Part shown: positions 1 to 9,289 of the stretch, one piece after another
Layout: the number at the start of each line of letters is the position of its first letter
Numbering within the stretch: position 1 is the first letter of the stretch
NCBI GenBank assembly: GCA_038087015.1
Contig: JASBNA010000023.1
Location: 248,001 to 312,000, forward strand
Length of the DNA stretch: 64,000 bases
Direction: 5' to 3'
Source of the DNA: Cerrena zonata
Taxonomy: Eukaryota; Basidiomycota; Agaricomycetes; Polyporales; Cerrenaceae
Notes under the pieces: generated by a model
The model's database searches: none
What the model was told of the DNA's origin: nothing
What the model saw: only the letters and a program-made list of their open reading frames with translations
Program-made: the position numbers and the translations under genes

Positions 1-517
1 CTTGTTGTAATCTTCTAGAAGCACCCCATCTTTCATCATAACCAATAGTCCAAGCATCACAGTAAACTTTATGCATTTCATCTTTACTAATACCACTAAT
101 TTCACATTGTTTAATAACTTCTGGATTAGATCTAACAATATCTTCGGTACTTTGTAAATCAGCAGGAGTAAGAATTGGTTGAACCCCTTCAATTGATTTA
201 GATTCAACGACAGCAGAAGCACCAATATCAACAACCCCTTCATGGATACCACTAACACCCAGTTCAACAATGGCAAAATAAGCTAAACGTGGAGGTAATG
301 GACCATTTTTTTCTTTCCATTGATAGTAAGAATTCTTTTTTGGTTCTTTCAAAGAAACAGTATTGAAAATGATTGAGTGACCAGCAAACTTGTTCTTAAT
401 GATTGAAGTAGTGAATTGAATTTCTTGAGGAGAAAGAGGATCCAAAGGATGAGCTGGAGCCTTTGGAGGAGTTGAAGCTGATGTAGCTTGACGGGCAAGT
501 TGTTGTAATCTTTCCAT
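1..517 (-). CDS. AMO1: Copper-containing amine oxidase, N-terminal part (runs off left edge)
   Basis: Peroxisomal copper amine oxidase oxidises primary amines to aldehydes with release of ammonia and hydrogen peroxide. Only the first 172 codons are present; the quinone cofactor site lies beyond the edge. The start ATG is the complement of 515-517, and the protein opens MERLQQLARQA followed by PAHPLDPLSPQEIQ, the usual N-terminal pattern of the family (AH-PLDPLS-EI). The segment is open to position 1 without a stop. I recall the Candida albicans gene AMO1 lying near EFT2 and ADE8, as here. Family assignment is firm; which paralogue it is cannot be settled from the fragment. Confidence 0.88.
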   Translation of the reverse strand, partial: MERLQQLARQATSASTPPKAPAHPLDPLSPQEIQFTTSIIKNKFAGHSIIFNTVSLKEPKKNSYYQWKEKNGPLPPRLAYFAIVELGVSGIHEGVVDIGASAVVESKSIEGVQPILTPADLQSTEDIVRSNPEVIKQCEISGISKDEMHKVYCDAWTIGYDERWGASRRLQQ

Positions 518-1000
518 TTCTAGTTAGAGAAGTGAAATAAGTCAATGATAAAAACAATTTTGAAAAATAAAATTTCCCAAGGAATACGCTGGATTTATAT
601 AATAATAATTTTTTCAAGATTAATCAAAAGATATATATCAAGTAGTAATTTCCGTTATCACTTTTGGGGATGTCATCGCTATAATCAAACCATTTATTGG
701 CAAATGGTTGCACTCGTTCAGTGTTATCTATTGCCTTATCGGGACAAAACATCCGCTAACAAACGGGTGCTCACCCACCTTCCTAAAGGGGATAGTGTTT
801 ACGCAGCCAACCAAAAGAAGAAGATCTAACAACCACGATCCAGCAGAATCTTTTCACAGAGCTGCAAAAATAGTAGTTTACGGCCTCTACAATCTATGGT
901 AGTTGAATAATTAACATTAAGACTATGTACTAAGTGATATATTTTATTCCCTTTTTTTTTTTTATTTCATCAATCATTAAATAGAACTTGTCACATTAGA
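518..1000. promoter_or_regulatory. AMO1 upstream region
   Basis: Gene-free stretch between the AMO1 start and the stop of the next minus-strand gene. It contains a compact dyad, GGGTG-CT-CACCC, at 765-776, about 250 bp upstream of the AMO1 ATG, and a T-rich run near 950-965. Short open frames across 545-902 show no protein-like composition. No known binding site is assigned to the dyad. Confidence 0.35.
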
Positions 1001-2386
1001 TCAAAAATGGGCAGACTTATTATACCCAATTTTGAATTCAATAATCACAATCCAGATAAAGATGGGCAATAAGAGAAAGCAGGTGAAGTTTGTGACGATC
1101 CAACAGTTGGTAAAGATAGACTTGACCCAGATAAAAGTATTAGTTAAAGAAGTCATTGAATCGTCTAGATTAGTATCATTGATATTGTTAATTGCTGGGC
1201 CTATACTATGTTGCAAATAGTTAATGATGATGGAGGTGACAAAATGACGAGGAACGGTATCTGAAGATTGAATATTTGGGTGAGAAGAATAAGAAATGAT
1301 AGTTTGAGCCATTAACCCCAAGACATTAGTTAAGACATCACCCGATAAAAGAATGAACCAAATTGAGCTAGATAATATGAGGGAACAATAACCCCAGGTA
1401 AAATGACTAGCCATTGAAGTAAGATAAGGGAAATTTTTAAAGTTGGGATGATTTGCAACTTTGATGAATTTATGGAAAACTTCGTAGATATAAAAGGTGA
1501 TCAAGGTATAATATACATGATCAAACTTGATTATTAGCTGATTTGAAGAATATAAAAAGGAGGTTGAATTCAAGTATAATTTTTCTGGTAAAATTGAAAT
1601 GAATAGGATAAAAGTTAAGGTAATCATTATTGATTTTTTCATGATTTTGAAAGAATCAATATGAACAAAATTTTTCAAAATCGGCTTCACTTTCTTCGTA
1701 ACACACAAGTCATTATCCAGGTAACTGAAAGTGGTCAAAGTATTATCGAAGGAGACTTTTTTCTTCAATTTAGTGGAAGAAGAATCATTTGACGTACTCC
1801 CGGAAGTAGATGCATTCATCAAGAGTTTTTCAATATCATCATCGTCAAGCAAGTTTACGCCACTGGTATCATTTGGAGAATGATGGTAGAAACTAGAGGA
1901 TTTGATAAAGGCAATATACTCGATTGCTTTTGATATTGAATTAGCAAATAAATTGAAAAAAATCATTGATATTATGGCAAAAGAAGCTATTCTCAAATCT
2001 TTACCGAAAACATACCAATTTCTAATGGAGAAAACATTGGGTATCCCACTTAAGAATTCGTTGACTTCATTTTCGATTCTAGGATTCGAAATCGAGTTGA
2101 CTAATTTAAGAAAATGCTTTAAATTCAACACCATATCGTTGGATATCAACGTCAAGATGGCATTCCATCCACATAACGTGATTATAAGTATGGTCAACGA
2201 TTTGAAATCCTCCGAATACCCCTGGGGGATATTTTTACTTATACTTAAATATCTATAGTAATATATGATTATTAATAAAACTGAACAACTGATCAGAATT
2301 ATCTTATAGTTATCAATCTTTGAATCTTGAGCATCAAGCTTCTGAATCTTCTTCACTATCTCTTGCACTATTGAGTCTTCCGCCAT
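1001..2386 (-). CDS. Multi-pass membrane protein of unknown function
   Basis: A 461-residue protein I do not recognise. Hydrophobic segments lie near residues 28-45, 63-80, 133-150, 250-266, 340-362 and 432-452, so it is a polytopic membrane protein with no clear signal peptide. Between them is a polar loop (about 165-225) rich in Ser and Asp, containing KKVSF at 209-213, which fits the RVxF-type docking motif of protein phosphatase 1. An ER or nuclear-envelope location is possible but only a guess. The ATG at 2384-2386 is the only sensible start, and the frame is intact. Its promoter lies in 2387-2929, shared with the divergent RNA gene candidate. Confidence 0.75.
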   Translation of the reverse strand: MAEDSIVQEIVKKIQKLDAQDSKIDNYKIILISCSVLLIIIYYYRYLSISKNIPQGYSEDFKSLTILIITLCGWNAILTLISNDMVLNLKHFLKLVNSISNPRIENEVNEFLSGIPNVFSIRNWYVFGKDLRIASFAIISMIFFNLFANSISKAIEYIAFIKSSSFYHHSPNDTSGVNLLDDDDIEKLLMNASTSGSTSNDSSSTKLKKKVSFDNTLTTFSYLDNDLCVTKKVKPILKNFVHIDSFKIMKKSIMITLTFILFISILPEKLYLNSTSFLYSSNQLIIKFDHVYYTLITFYIYEVFHKFIKVANHPNFKNFPYLTSMASHFTWGYCSLILSSSIWFILLSGDVLTNVLGLMAQTIISYSSHPNIQSSDTVPRHFVTSIIINYLQHSIGPAINNINDTNLDDSMTSLTNTFIWVKSIFTNCWIVTNFTCFLLLPIFIWIVIIEFKIGYNKSAHF

Positions 2387-2929
2387 CTTTACTTCAATTC
2401 TTTCAAACGGCTAATACGGTTACAAAAAATCGTAGTGAAAAAAAAAGAAAAAACGAATAAACCTATGTTACTCAACAACCTTAACTGTTTGAACGGACTC
2501 TGAAGACTCTGAAACAATACTATAGATGAGAAACACCTACTAACTCGATGGAAAGGAAGAAAAGTTGTATTTAAATACCTTACTAATCGGAAAACCTCGA
2601 AAAACACGTTAAAAGCTGCAGCAAAGGAGAGTTTTCTCTGTAAAGGAACTGCACGGATGGGTCTAATTCCCGACAGCTTCCTTCTCCATCTTTGCTTCTA
2701 ATCAACTCCGTCTGCTCTTGCTACATCTACATCTACCTCATCGACTCTACATCTCCACCCTCGCCAACCCACGCAAGCATAAGCCAATGGAGTGAACCAT
2801 TCAATTAATTATCTGTTTGCGGATTAGTAAGGCTTAAAGATGCTGTCAAAAGATGAGACAAAAAACAAAAGAAAAAAATAATAAAACAAAAAACAAAAAA
2901 AACTCAGTTGAGAATCCGTATCGGCCGAT
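2387..2929. other. Intergenic region upstream of the unknown membrane protein and the RNA candidate
   Basis: No convincing gene. It holds an A-rich stretch (about 2860-2902) and, at 2919-2930, the perfect 12-bp palindrome TATCGGCCGATA immediately before the proposed RNase MRP RNA start. CT-rich sequence at 2690-2760 gives no coding signal. Confidence 0.4.
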
Positions 2930-3240
2930 AATCCATGACTAATGAACCTAGCAAAACAAACGACAGTAACTGCTGATTTGGAATACAATGTAGGAGTTGC
3001 TGTTGTGCACCGACCCCTTGATCGGGGGGGTTGGGCAGCCTTCAGGTTACGACCATGGACAGGGAAGGTATGGGTGTTTTGTCAGGAATTTTTCAATTGT
3101 GGAAAGCTCGGAAGGAAAACGGTGAAAAAATAATCCATCGGAAGAGACCTTTTTGGGGTTATACCCGAGAGGGTATCCGATCAGCTGGCAGGACATGCAT
3201 ATTATACGAGCCAGGACATCTACAAGAAGGCACTTTATAA
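2930..3240 (+). ncRNA. NME1: Candidate RNase MRP RNA
   Basis: Seen directly: a roughly 310-nt non-coding block with ordered stem-loops. It starts AATCCATGACTAATGAA, close to the 5' end I recall for Saccharomyces NME1 (AATCCATGACCAAAGAA). A stem pairs CAGTAACT (2964-2971) with AGTTGCTG (2995-3002), in the place of P3. A second hairpin is CCGACCCC/GGGGGTTGG around 3010-3033. GGAAAGCTCGG at 3101-3111 resembles the CR-I core (GAAAGUCCCCGG in human MRP), and its GCTCG pairs with CGAGC at 3207-3211, as expected for P4 joining CR-I and CR-V. Between them, ATACCC/GGGTAT (3161-3176) encloses GAGAG, matching the GARAR loop reported for MRP helix P8. The P1/P2 closing strands at the 3' end were not identified, so the ends are approximate. 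Confidence 0.45.
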
Positions 3241-3388
3241 GATATTCATATATTTCTCACGTAAAGTGATTAATAAACAAAATGATAAAATTATTTAAAG
3301 AAGCGTTAAATGGAAAGAACAGAAAAGGAAAATGAAAAAAAAACTAATATTGATAAACTATAAAACAAGAAATGATTTGTTAATTAGC

Positions 3389-6143
3389 TTATAATTTATC
3401 ATAATATTCTTCATAACCTGGAACTTCTGGTTTTTGACCAGAACGTTCTCTCTTTTCTTTAACAATGGCACCAGGTTTGGTGGTTGGATCGGTTGGATCA
3501 CCATTCAAGTTAGCCCAGTGATCAAAGATCAATTGTGGGAAAGCTTGACCACCAGTAGCTTGTCTTAATTGACCAGAGAAACCGAAAGATTCGTTAACTG
3601 GTAAGTAAGCTTTAATGGTGAATAATGGAGTACCTGGTCTTTGTTCTTCAGAAATAACTTGACCTCTCTTTTTGTTCAAAACAGAGTAAATACCACCAAT
3701 GGCATTTTCTGGACATTGAATTTCAACCAAGAAAACTGGTTCTTGAATAGCTGGTTCAGCTAATAACATAGAAGCATAGGTAACTCTTCTCATGGTTGGA
3801 ATAATTTGACCACCACCTCTGTGAATAGCATCAGCGTGTAAAGTAACATCTAAAATGTTAACTCTAACGGATCTAACTTGTTCACCAAAGATTGGACCTT
3901 CTTTAGTAGCCCATTGGAAAGCAGCAACAACAGAATCTTTAATTTCATTCAAGTATTGAACAGCCTTGGTTTGATCAACAACCAAATTAGGACCGTTACC
4001 ATCTGGACCGAAACACCAAATTTTTCTGGCATCAGCAACATCCCAACCGTGTTTATCGGCCAAGATTCTAGCTCTAGCTTTGAAATCATCTCTTGGGTTA
4101 ATAACACCATTTTCAATATCTTGAGAAACTTCTTCATCCATTGGTTGAGCTTTAACGTAAATTCTGTTATGTTTATTTGGAGATTTAGATAAAGCAACCA
4201 TAGAAGATTCACCTTCAACAGTTTCTCTATAAGAAACAACTGGTGGAGAAATTTTCAATGGAATACCAGCGTGATCATTTTGTAAATCAGATAAACAAAT
4301 TTCCAAATGTAATTCACCAGTGGCAGCAACAATATGTTCACCAGATTCATTCATTTGAGTTAAGACACATGGATCAGATTTAGATAATCTCTTTAAACCT
4401 TCAACCAATTTTGGTAAATCGTTAGCGTTTTTAACTTCAACAGCAACTTGAACAACTGGGGAAACAGAGAATTTCATAACCTTCATATTGTGAGCAGCAT
4501 CAGAAGTGGTAATGGTACCAGATTTTAATAAGAATTGATCAACACCAACTAAACCAACAATGTTACCGGCTGGACAGTCATCAATGGCTTCGACGAATCT
4601 ACCCATCATTAAAACAGTTCTTTGAATAGCTTTAAGGAATAAATCATCTTTTTTACCAACTTGATAGTTAGGACCTTGAATTCTAACTTTTTGACCAGAT
4701 TTAACGGTACCAGCGAAAACACGACCGAAAGCGTAGAATCTACCTTTATCGGAGGTTGGAACCATCTTGGAAACGTAAACCATCAAATCACCGTTTGGAT
4801 CACAGTTTCTGATAGCATTACAAGCAGCATCATCAGATGGACCTTCGTATAAAGTTTCAGCTCTGTAACCTTGAGCAGTAACTGGAGATGGTAAATGAAT
4901 AACAATCATTTCTAATAAAGCATCAGCAGCTGGTAAGAATTTTTTCATAACAGCTTTTAATAAAGCTTTACCTTCTAATTCTCTTTCATCACCTTTCAAG
5001 TTAATTTCTAATTTTTCTAACAAGGTTGGAATTTCATCTTTTTTGAAATTCATGATAGAAGAAAATAATCTAAAGATTGGATCTAAAACAAACATGTTGA
5101 AAGCTCTTTCTAATTGTTTTCCATCAGCATCTTTATCCTTGTTAGTCCATTTTTTAGTTTTTGGGTTAAAGTAAGAGTCACCCCATAATCTTTCCATCAT
5201 CTTAATTCTGTCAACACCGAATTTCTTAGAGTATCTGGTGGCGAATTGTCTAACGGTGAAAGCCCAACCGTGTAAACCAGAACCAAAAGCAACGGTACCT
5301 CTGTCTGGGTAAACTTGACAGTCACCTAAAACTGGATCAACATAAGTAGAAATAATAACGTTAACGGATTCAACAGTTCTGGAGAAAGATTGATATAAAT
5401 CTTCTTTGGTAACTTGTAATTCTAATAAAGCTCTATCAACTTTATTAATAACAACAACTGGTTTAATTCTTTCACCTAAAGCTTGACGTAAAACGGTTTC
5501 AGTTTGAACACAAACACCTTCAACACAATCAACGACAACTAAAGCACCATCGGTAACACGTAAAGCAGCAGTAACTTCTGAGGAGAAATCAACGTGACCT
5601 GGGGAATCAATCAAGTTAATCAAGAAAGAGTTACCTTCGGTTTTTTGTTTGATTTCTTTAACATCATCATCTTCCATAGCAGCATATAAAGAAATGGCAG
5701 TGGATTTAATGGTGATACCTCTTTCTTGTTCATCTTTTCTGGTATCAGTGAATCTAGCTTCACCGGCTTTAGCAGCAGAAATAATACCAGCTCTTTGAAC
5801 CAAAGAATCAGTTAAGGTGGATTTACCGTGATCGACGTGGGCAATAACGGACATGTTACGGACGTTAGTAACCTTGTCCATTAAGCCACGGATTTGTTCA
5901 ATAGTGAAAGCAACTATATCATTGTTAGTATTCTATATCTTCAATTCAATTATCAAGATTCAGCAAAATTTTCACTCTTTTTTTTTTTTTTTTTGAACCA
6001 GAGAAAATTTTTCTCCCTCTTCTCAAGATCAATCTGAAATTTTCAAGGGGCAAACACCGCCAGCAAGCACAGCACCCACTCCCTATCGAATCAAATGACA
6101 GACCCGTCCAGCTGAATCCCTTCAAACTCAATTACATACCCAT
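3389..6143 (-). CDS. EFT2: Translation elongation factor 2 (eEF2), one intron
   Basis: The GTPase that moves tRNA and mRNA through the ribosome after peptide transfer. Exon 1 is only ATGG (complement 6140-6143); exon 2 is 3389-5913. Joining them gives exactly 842 residues, the normal yeast length, starting [16 protein letters not shown]. Starting instead at the first Met inside exon 2 would lose 12 residues. Seen in the protein: G1 motif [21 protein letters not shown], and the diphthamide loop [12 protein letters not shown] with the modified His at about 699. The C-terminus [10 protein letters not shown] is typical. Codon use is strongly biased, as expected for a very highly expressed gene. 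Confidence 0.97.
5914..6139 (-). other. EFT2 intron
   Basis: Spliceosomal intron of 226 nt in the minus-strand gene. The 5' splice site GTATGT is the complement of 6134-6139, the branch site TACTAAC is the complement of 5924-5930, and the acceptor is ATATAG ending at 5914. It splits the Val codon after its first base. The intron contains a homopolymer run near 5979-5994. Confidence 0.93.
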
Positions 6144-6281
6144 TTTTAATGTTTTAAGTGTTGTTGAACCTAGAACAAGAAAGAAAAAAGTAGTAAAGGA
6201 AAGTAATTTTTTTTTCGTTCTTTAAGCAAAAGGGAAAATTGAGAAAATGCTTTGGACAGAGGAAAAAATGAGCGTGAGGTG

Positions 6282-6324
<43 letters not shown>
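6144..6324. promoter_or_regulatory. EFT2 upstream region with A43 tract
   Basis: Directly upstream of the EFT2 ATG. An uninterrupted run of 43 A occupies 6282-6324. Long poly(dA:dT) tracts exclude nucleosomes and are common in promoters of highly expressed yeast genes; here the tract lies about 140 bp upstream of EFT2. Confidence 0.5.
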
Positions 6325-6327
<3 letters not shown>

Positions 6328-6500
6328 TCCCAAAATTGAGAGGGACCCGCCCACACGAGGACGGCCAGAGGTCTTCCTGGGCTTCAGAAGAGGCCCTTGA
6401 CAGCTTCCTGGTGAAGCCATGGCCTGTCAATTGGCTGCCACCAGGGGCAATTGGCTGGGCATGTAGAGCGGCCGGCCACCTGGTGAATTGGACGGCGGTG
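6325..6500. repeat. GC-rich inverted and direct repeat block
   Basis: A GC-rich island in an AT-rich genome. GTCCC and GGGAC pair at about 6328-6350. CCTGGTG (6407-6413) can pair with CACCAGG (6439-6445), which can alternatively pair with a second CCTGGTG at 6479-6485. The 10-mer CAATTGGCTG occurs directly at 6428-6437 and 6448-6457. The open frames here carry runs encoded by the poly(A) tract and are not credible proteins. Confidence 0.5.
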
Positions 6501-6529
6501 TGCGGAGTGCGTAATTTGAGGAACGGACT

Positions 6530-6705
6530 CAGATTTACTGTGGGCACTGGGTTTTGTATTGCGATGAGCCGCAACAAAAGTTACCCGGAACAGTAATTGG
6601 GACCAGATGATAAGAGACCAGTGGGTGCTACTGAATGCTTCTGACTACTGGATACTGGATACTGCAGTGGTTACCTTGATCTATGTAGCAGTAGGTAAGA
6701 CAGCA
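6530..6705 (+). ncRNA. Candidate structured RNA of H/ACA type
   Basis: Seen: a long imperfect hairpin with TTACTGT (6535-6541) against ACAGTAA (6590-6596), enclosing TTTTG-TA-TTGCG (6552-6563) against CGCAA-CAAAA (6570-6579). It is followed by AGATGA (6605-6610), which fits the H-box ANANNA. A second hairpin follows, with CTACTG (6628-6633) against CAGTAG (6689-6694) and an inner stem ACTACTG/CAGTGGT (6643-6671). ACA is at 6700-6702. This order, hairpin-hinge-hairpin-ACA, is that of H/ACA snoRNAs. However, the distances from the upper stems to the boxes (about 19 and 29 nt) exceed the usual 14-16, so the assignment is tentative. It could instead be promoter sequence of ADE8. Confidence 0.3.
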
Positions 6706-6753
6706 GAGATCTGGAAAGGGAAGGAGAAAAAATGGAAATTTTTCAGGAAGCAA

Positions 6754-6813
6754 ACATCCGTACATCCATTTTGAAAAAGAAAAAAGAAGAACAAGTTAAT
6801 TGGGTGTACGGGT
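6754..6813. promoter_or_regulatory. Two Rap1-like sites upstream of ADE8
   Basis: ACATCCGTACATCC at 6754-6767 (its complement reads GGATGTACGGATGT) and GGTGTACGGGT at 6803-6813. Both resemble the GGTGTACGGATGTC core of Candida telomere repeats and the Rap1 consensus ACACCCRYACAYM. They sit 50-130 bp upstream of the ADE8 start, a normal promoter position. Confidence 0.4.
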
Positions 6814-6839
6814 TTCACTTGATGATTTATGATTAAACC

Positions 6840-6845
6840 GAGTCA
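6840..6845. promoter_or_regulatory. TGACTC (Bas1/Gcn4) core near the ADE8 start
   Basis: GAGTCA, the complement of TGACTC, the core bound by Bas1 and Gcn4 in purine and amino-acid genes. It lies only 15 nt before the first ADE8 ATG (6861) and 39 nt before the second (6885). This makes the second ATG somewhat more attractive as the real start. A six-base match alone is weak. Confidence 0.3.
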
Positions 6846-6860
6846 GAAGTATTAATCAAG

Positions 6861-7553
6861 ATGAGCTACTCTTCTTTATCAAGGATGGGATTAAACATTA
6901 CTGTGCTTATATCAGGATCCGGATCGAATCTTCAAGCGTTGATCGACGCGCAAGCGGCCAATGAGTTGAAGGGGACGATCACCCAGGTGATTTCGTCGAG
7001 CGATCAAGCATATGGATTGACTCGAGCCCAAAATGCATCGATTCCAACTAAAAGTCATATGTTAAAAGAATATTATAAAGGAATACCAAAGCAAGAAATA
7101 GAGAAAAGGAAAGAGAAAAGAGAGGAATTTAATAAACATTTAGCCAATTTATTAATCTATGGCAATAAGGAAGGTAGTATTGATTCGAACTATGTTAAAC
7201 CGGATTTAATTGTTTGTGCTGGATGGATGTTAATATTATCATCAAGTGTATTAAAACCATTGGAAGACGATGGAATTCCAATCATCAATTTACATCCCGC
7301 GTTACCAGGAGCATTTGATGGAACACATGCAATTGAAAGAGCATGGAAAGAAGGCCAAGAAGGGAAGATCCAAATTGCCGGAGTAATGATACATAAAGTA
7401 ATTACCCAAGTTGACAGAGGAACCCCAATTTTAGTTAAGGAACTTGAATTACGTAAAGAAGAAAGCTTAGAAGAATATGAAGAAAGAGTTCATGATTTAG
7501 AACATATTGCAATTGTACAAGGTACCAATATAATATTAAATCAAATACAATAA
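6861..7553 (+). CDS. ADE8: Phosphoribosylglycinamide formyltransferase
   Basis: Transfers a formyl group from 10-formyltetrahydrofolate to glycinamide ribonucleotide in purine synthesis. The protein has the family N-terminus ITVLISGSGSNLQALIDA, the folate and catalytic segment INLHPALPGAFDGTHAI with the catalytic His, and a later Asp in TQVDRGTPIL. It encodes 230 residues from the first ATG. The family usually begins just before the VLISGSGSNLQ strand, so the ATG at 6885 (222 residues, MGLNITV) may be the true start. It is monofunctional, as in other yeasts, rather than fused to the GARS/AIRS enzyme. Confidence 0.95.
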   Translation: MSYSSLSRMGLNITVLISGSGSNLQALIDAQAANELKGTITQVISSSDQAYGLTRAQNASIPTKSHMLKEYYKGIPKQEIEKRKEKREEFNKHLANLLIYGNKEGSIDSNYVKPDLIVCAGWMLILSSSVLKPLEDDGIPIINLHPALPGAFDGTHAIERAWKEGQEGKIQIAGVMIHKVITQVDRGTPILVKELELRKEESLEEYEERVHDLEHIAIVQGTNIILNQIQ

Positions 7554-7628
7554 AATCAATTACATAAATTACAAATCAAAAACTTTAAAAAGTATATAAT
7601 ATTTGAATATATTGAATAAAGATTAAAT

Positions 7629-8726
7629 TTACAAGTTAGCAATAACTTGTTCAGTGAAATGTTTAGTAGTAGCGGTACCCTTTAAGTCACCAGTTCTATT
7701 TTCAGGACCAGCGGCAATAGTTTTCAAAACGGCAGTTTCAACTTTATCAGCTTCTTCAGTTAAAGACATATGTCTCAACATCATACAAGAAGATAATAAT
7801 AAAGCAGTTGGGTTAGCTAAACCTTTACCAGCAATATCAGGAGCAGAACCATGAACAGCTTCAAAAATAGAAACTTTATTACCCATATTACCAGAAGGAG
7901 TTAAACCTAAACCACCAATTAAACCAGATGATAAATCAGACATGATATCACCGTATAAGTTAGGCATAACCATAACAACGTTTTTATATTCATTTGGATC
8001 AGCAGTTAATTTTAAAGAAGTATTATCTAATAATTCAAAATCTAATGAAACATCAGGATATTCTTTACCAATTTCTTTAGCAGTTTCAACAAATAAACCA
8101 TCAGATAATTTCATAATCGAAGCTTTATGAACAACCAAAACATGAGGTTTATTAATTGATTTAGCGTATTCAAAAGCATATCTAATAACTTTTTCAGAAG
8201 CTGGTTTGGTAATTAATTTAATGGATTGAACAACACCTGGAACAATAGTATGTTCAATACCAGAATATTCCCCTTCAGTATTTTCTCTAATTAAAACAGT
8301 ATCAACATTTTGATATGGAGTATCGTAACCAACAATTGATTTACATGGACGAACATTAGCAAATAAGTTAAAGGTTCTTCTTAAAGTTAAATTCATCGAA
8401 GTATGACCTTTACCAACTGGAGTAGCTAATGGTCCTTTTAATGCAACCAAATTTCTATTAACGGAATCAACAGCTGGTTGAGGTAAAGTAGTTTTACCAT
8501 CAATTAATAATGGAGTAACATCAACTGGTTCCCATTCAATTGGAATATTGGCGGCAGCGTAAATATCTTTAACGGCTTGAGAAATTTCAACACCAATACC
8601 ATCACCTTCAATTAAAGTAACGGTATATTTACCATTGGCTTTTTTAGAACCAGTGAATTGACCAGCAATATAACTTCTGGTCAATCTTGGAGCTAAAAAG
8701 GATGTTCTGGTTAATTGTCTAAACAT
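7629..8726 (-). CDS. IDH2: NAD-dependent isocitrate dehydrogenase, catalytic subunit
   Basis: Mitochondrial TCA-cycle enzyme converting isocitrate and NAD+ to 2-oxoglutarate, working as an octamer with IDH1. The 365-residue product begins with a basic presequence (MFRQLTRTSFLAPRLTRSY), then TLIEGDGIGVEI. It shows the substrate-binding run LTLRRTFNLFANVRP, LIRENTEGEYSGIEH, the Mg-binding Asp stretch YGDIMSDLSSG, and FEAVHGSAPDIAGKG for nucleotide binding. The serine-containing NLTLRR context fits IDH2 rather than the regulatory IDH1. It converges with ADE8, with only 75 bp between the stops. Confidence 0.96.
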   Translation of the reverse strand: MFRQLTRTSFLAPRLTRSYIAGQFTGSKKANGKYTVTLIEGDGIGVEISQAVKDIYAAANIPIEWEPVDVTPLLIDGKTTLPQPAVDSVNRNLVALKGPLATPVGKGHTSMNLTLRRTFNLFANVRPCKSIVGYDTPYQNVDTVLIRENTEGEYSGIEHTIVPGVVQSIKLITKPASEKVIRYAFEYAKSINKPHVLVVHKASIMKLSDGLFVETAKEIGKEYPDVSLDFELLDNTSLKLTADPNEYKNVVMVMPNLYGDIMSDLSSGLIGGLGLTPSGNMGNKVSIFEAVHGSAPDIAGKGLANPTALLLSSCMMLRHMSLTEEADKVETAVLKTIAAGPENRTGDLKGTATTKHFTEQVIANL

Positions 8727-9289
8727 GATCGATGTTATTTAGGGTCTTAAGAATACTTTGATAGAAAACCTTGGAAAGAGCAAGAACCTAAAAAGAAAAA
8801 GGTTTGGGAAGAGGAAGGGAAAATTTCGAAAAAAAAAAAAAAAAAAAAAAGATCGAAGATGGTGTAGCTATTACTGATTTTTTTTCAAAAAGGATCAATT
8901 GCGGACTTTCTAATTTACATTTCTCCGGGTATCCTCCACTTCCTCTCTACATTCCGGTGGTTGTGCCTACGGTCTACTGTCTTCTAAGCTATCCTATCCT
9001 CTTGTTTTCTCCTGAATCAATAGTATATTCGGACTTTTTCAGCTTGTTCAGCTTTTAATTGGCCAATGATCGTTGAGTAGTATATAAATTGATCGGTTCC
9101 GACGCACTCTCGGTCCCGGCACACCCTTTCCTATTGCACTCCGGCTCCGAATAAACGCGGAAGGGGAAAAAGCGCGGTCACGTGATCGTGGTGTCTGGGT
9201 CTATTGTGCTGTACTGCAAATTTGTATACGGAAGAGTATAAAGCATAGAGTATGGAGAGTATAAAGAGTTATTGTAGGGTGTGGATTGT

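Noticed and set aside
3389..5881. eEF2 starting at the first Met in the long open frame (830 residues)
   Set aside because: Upstream branch site, acceptor and the ATGG-GTATGT donor restore the conserved 842-residue protein; the shorter start lacks the invariant N-terminus.
6154..6596. Overlapping open frames across the poly(A) tract
   Set aside because: They encode homopolymeric Lys or Phe runs from A43 and have no conserved features; the region is better explained as promoter and structured spacer.
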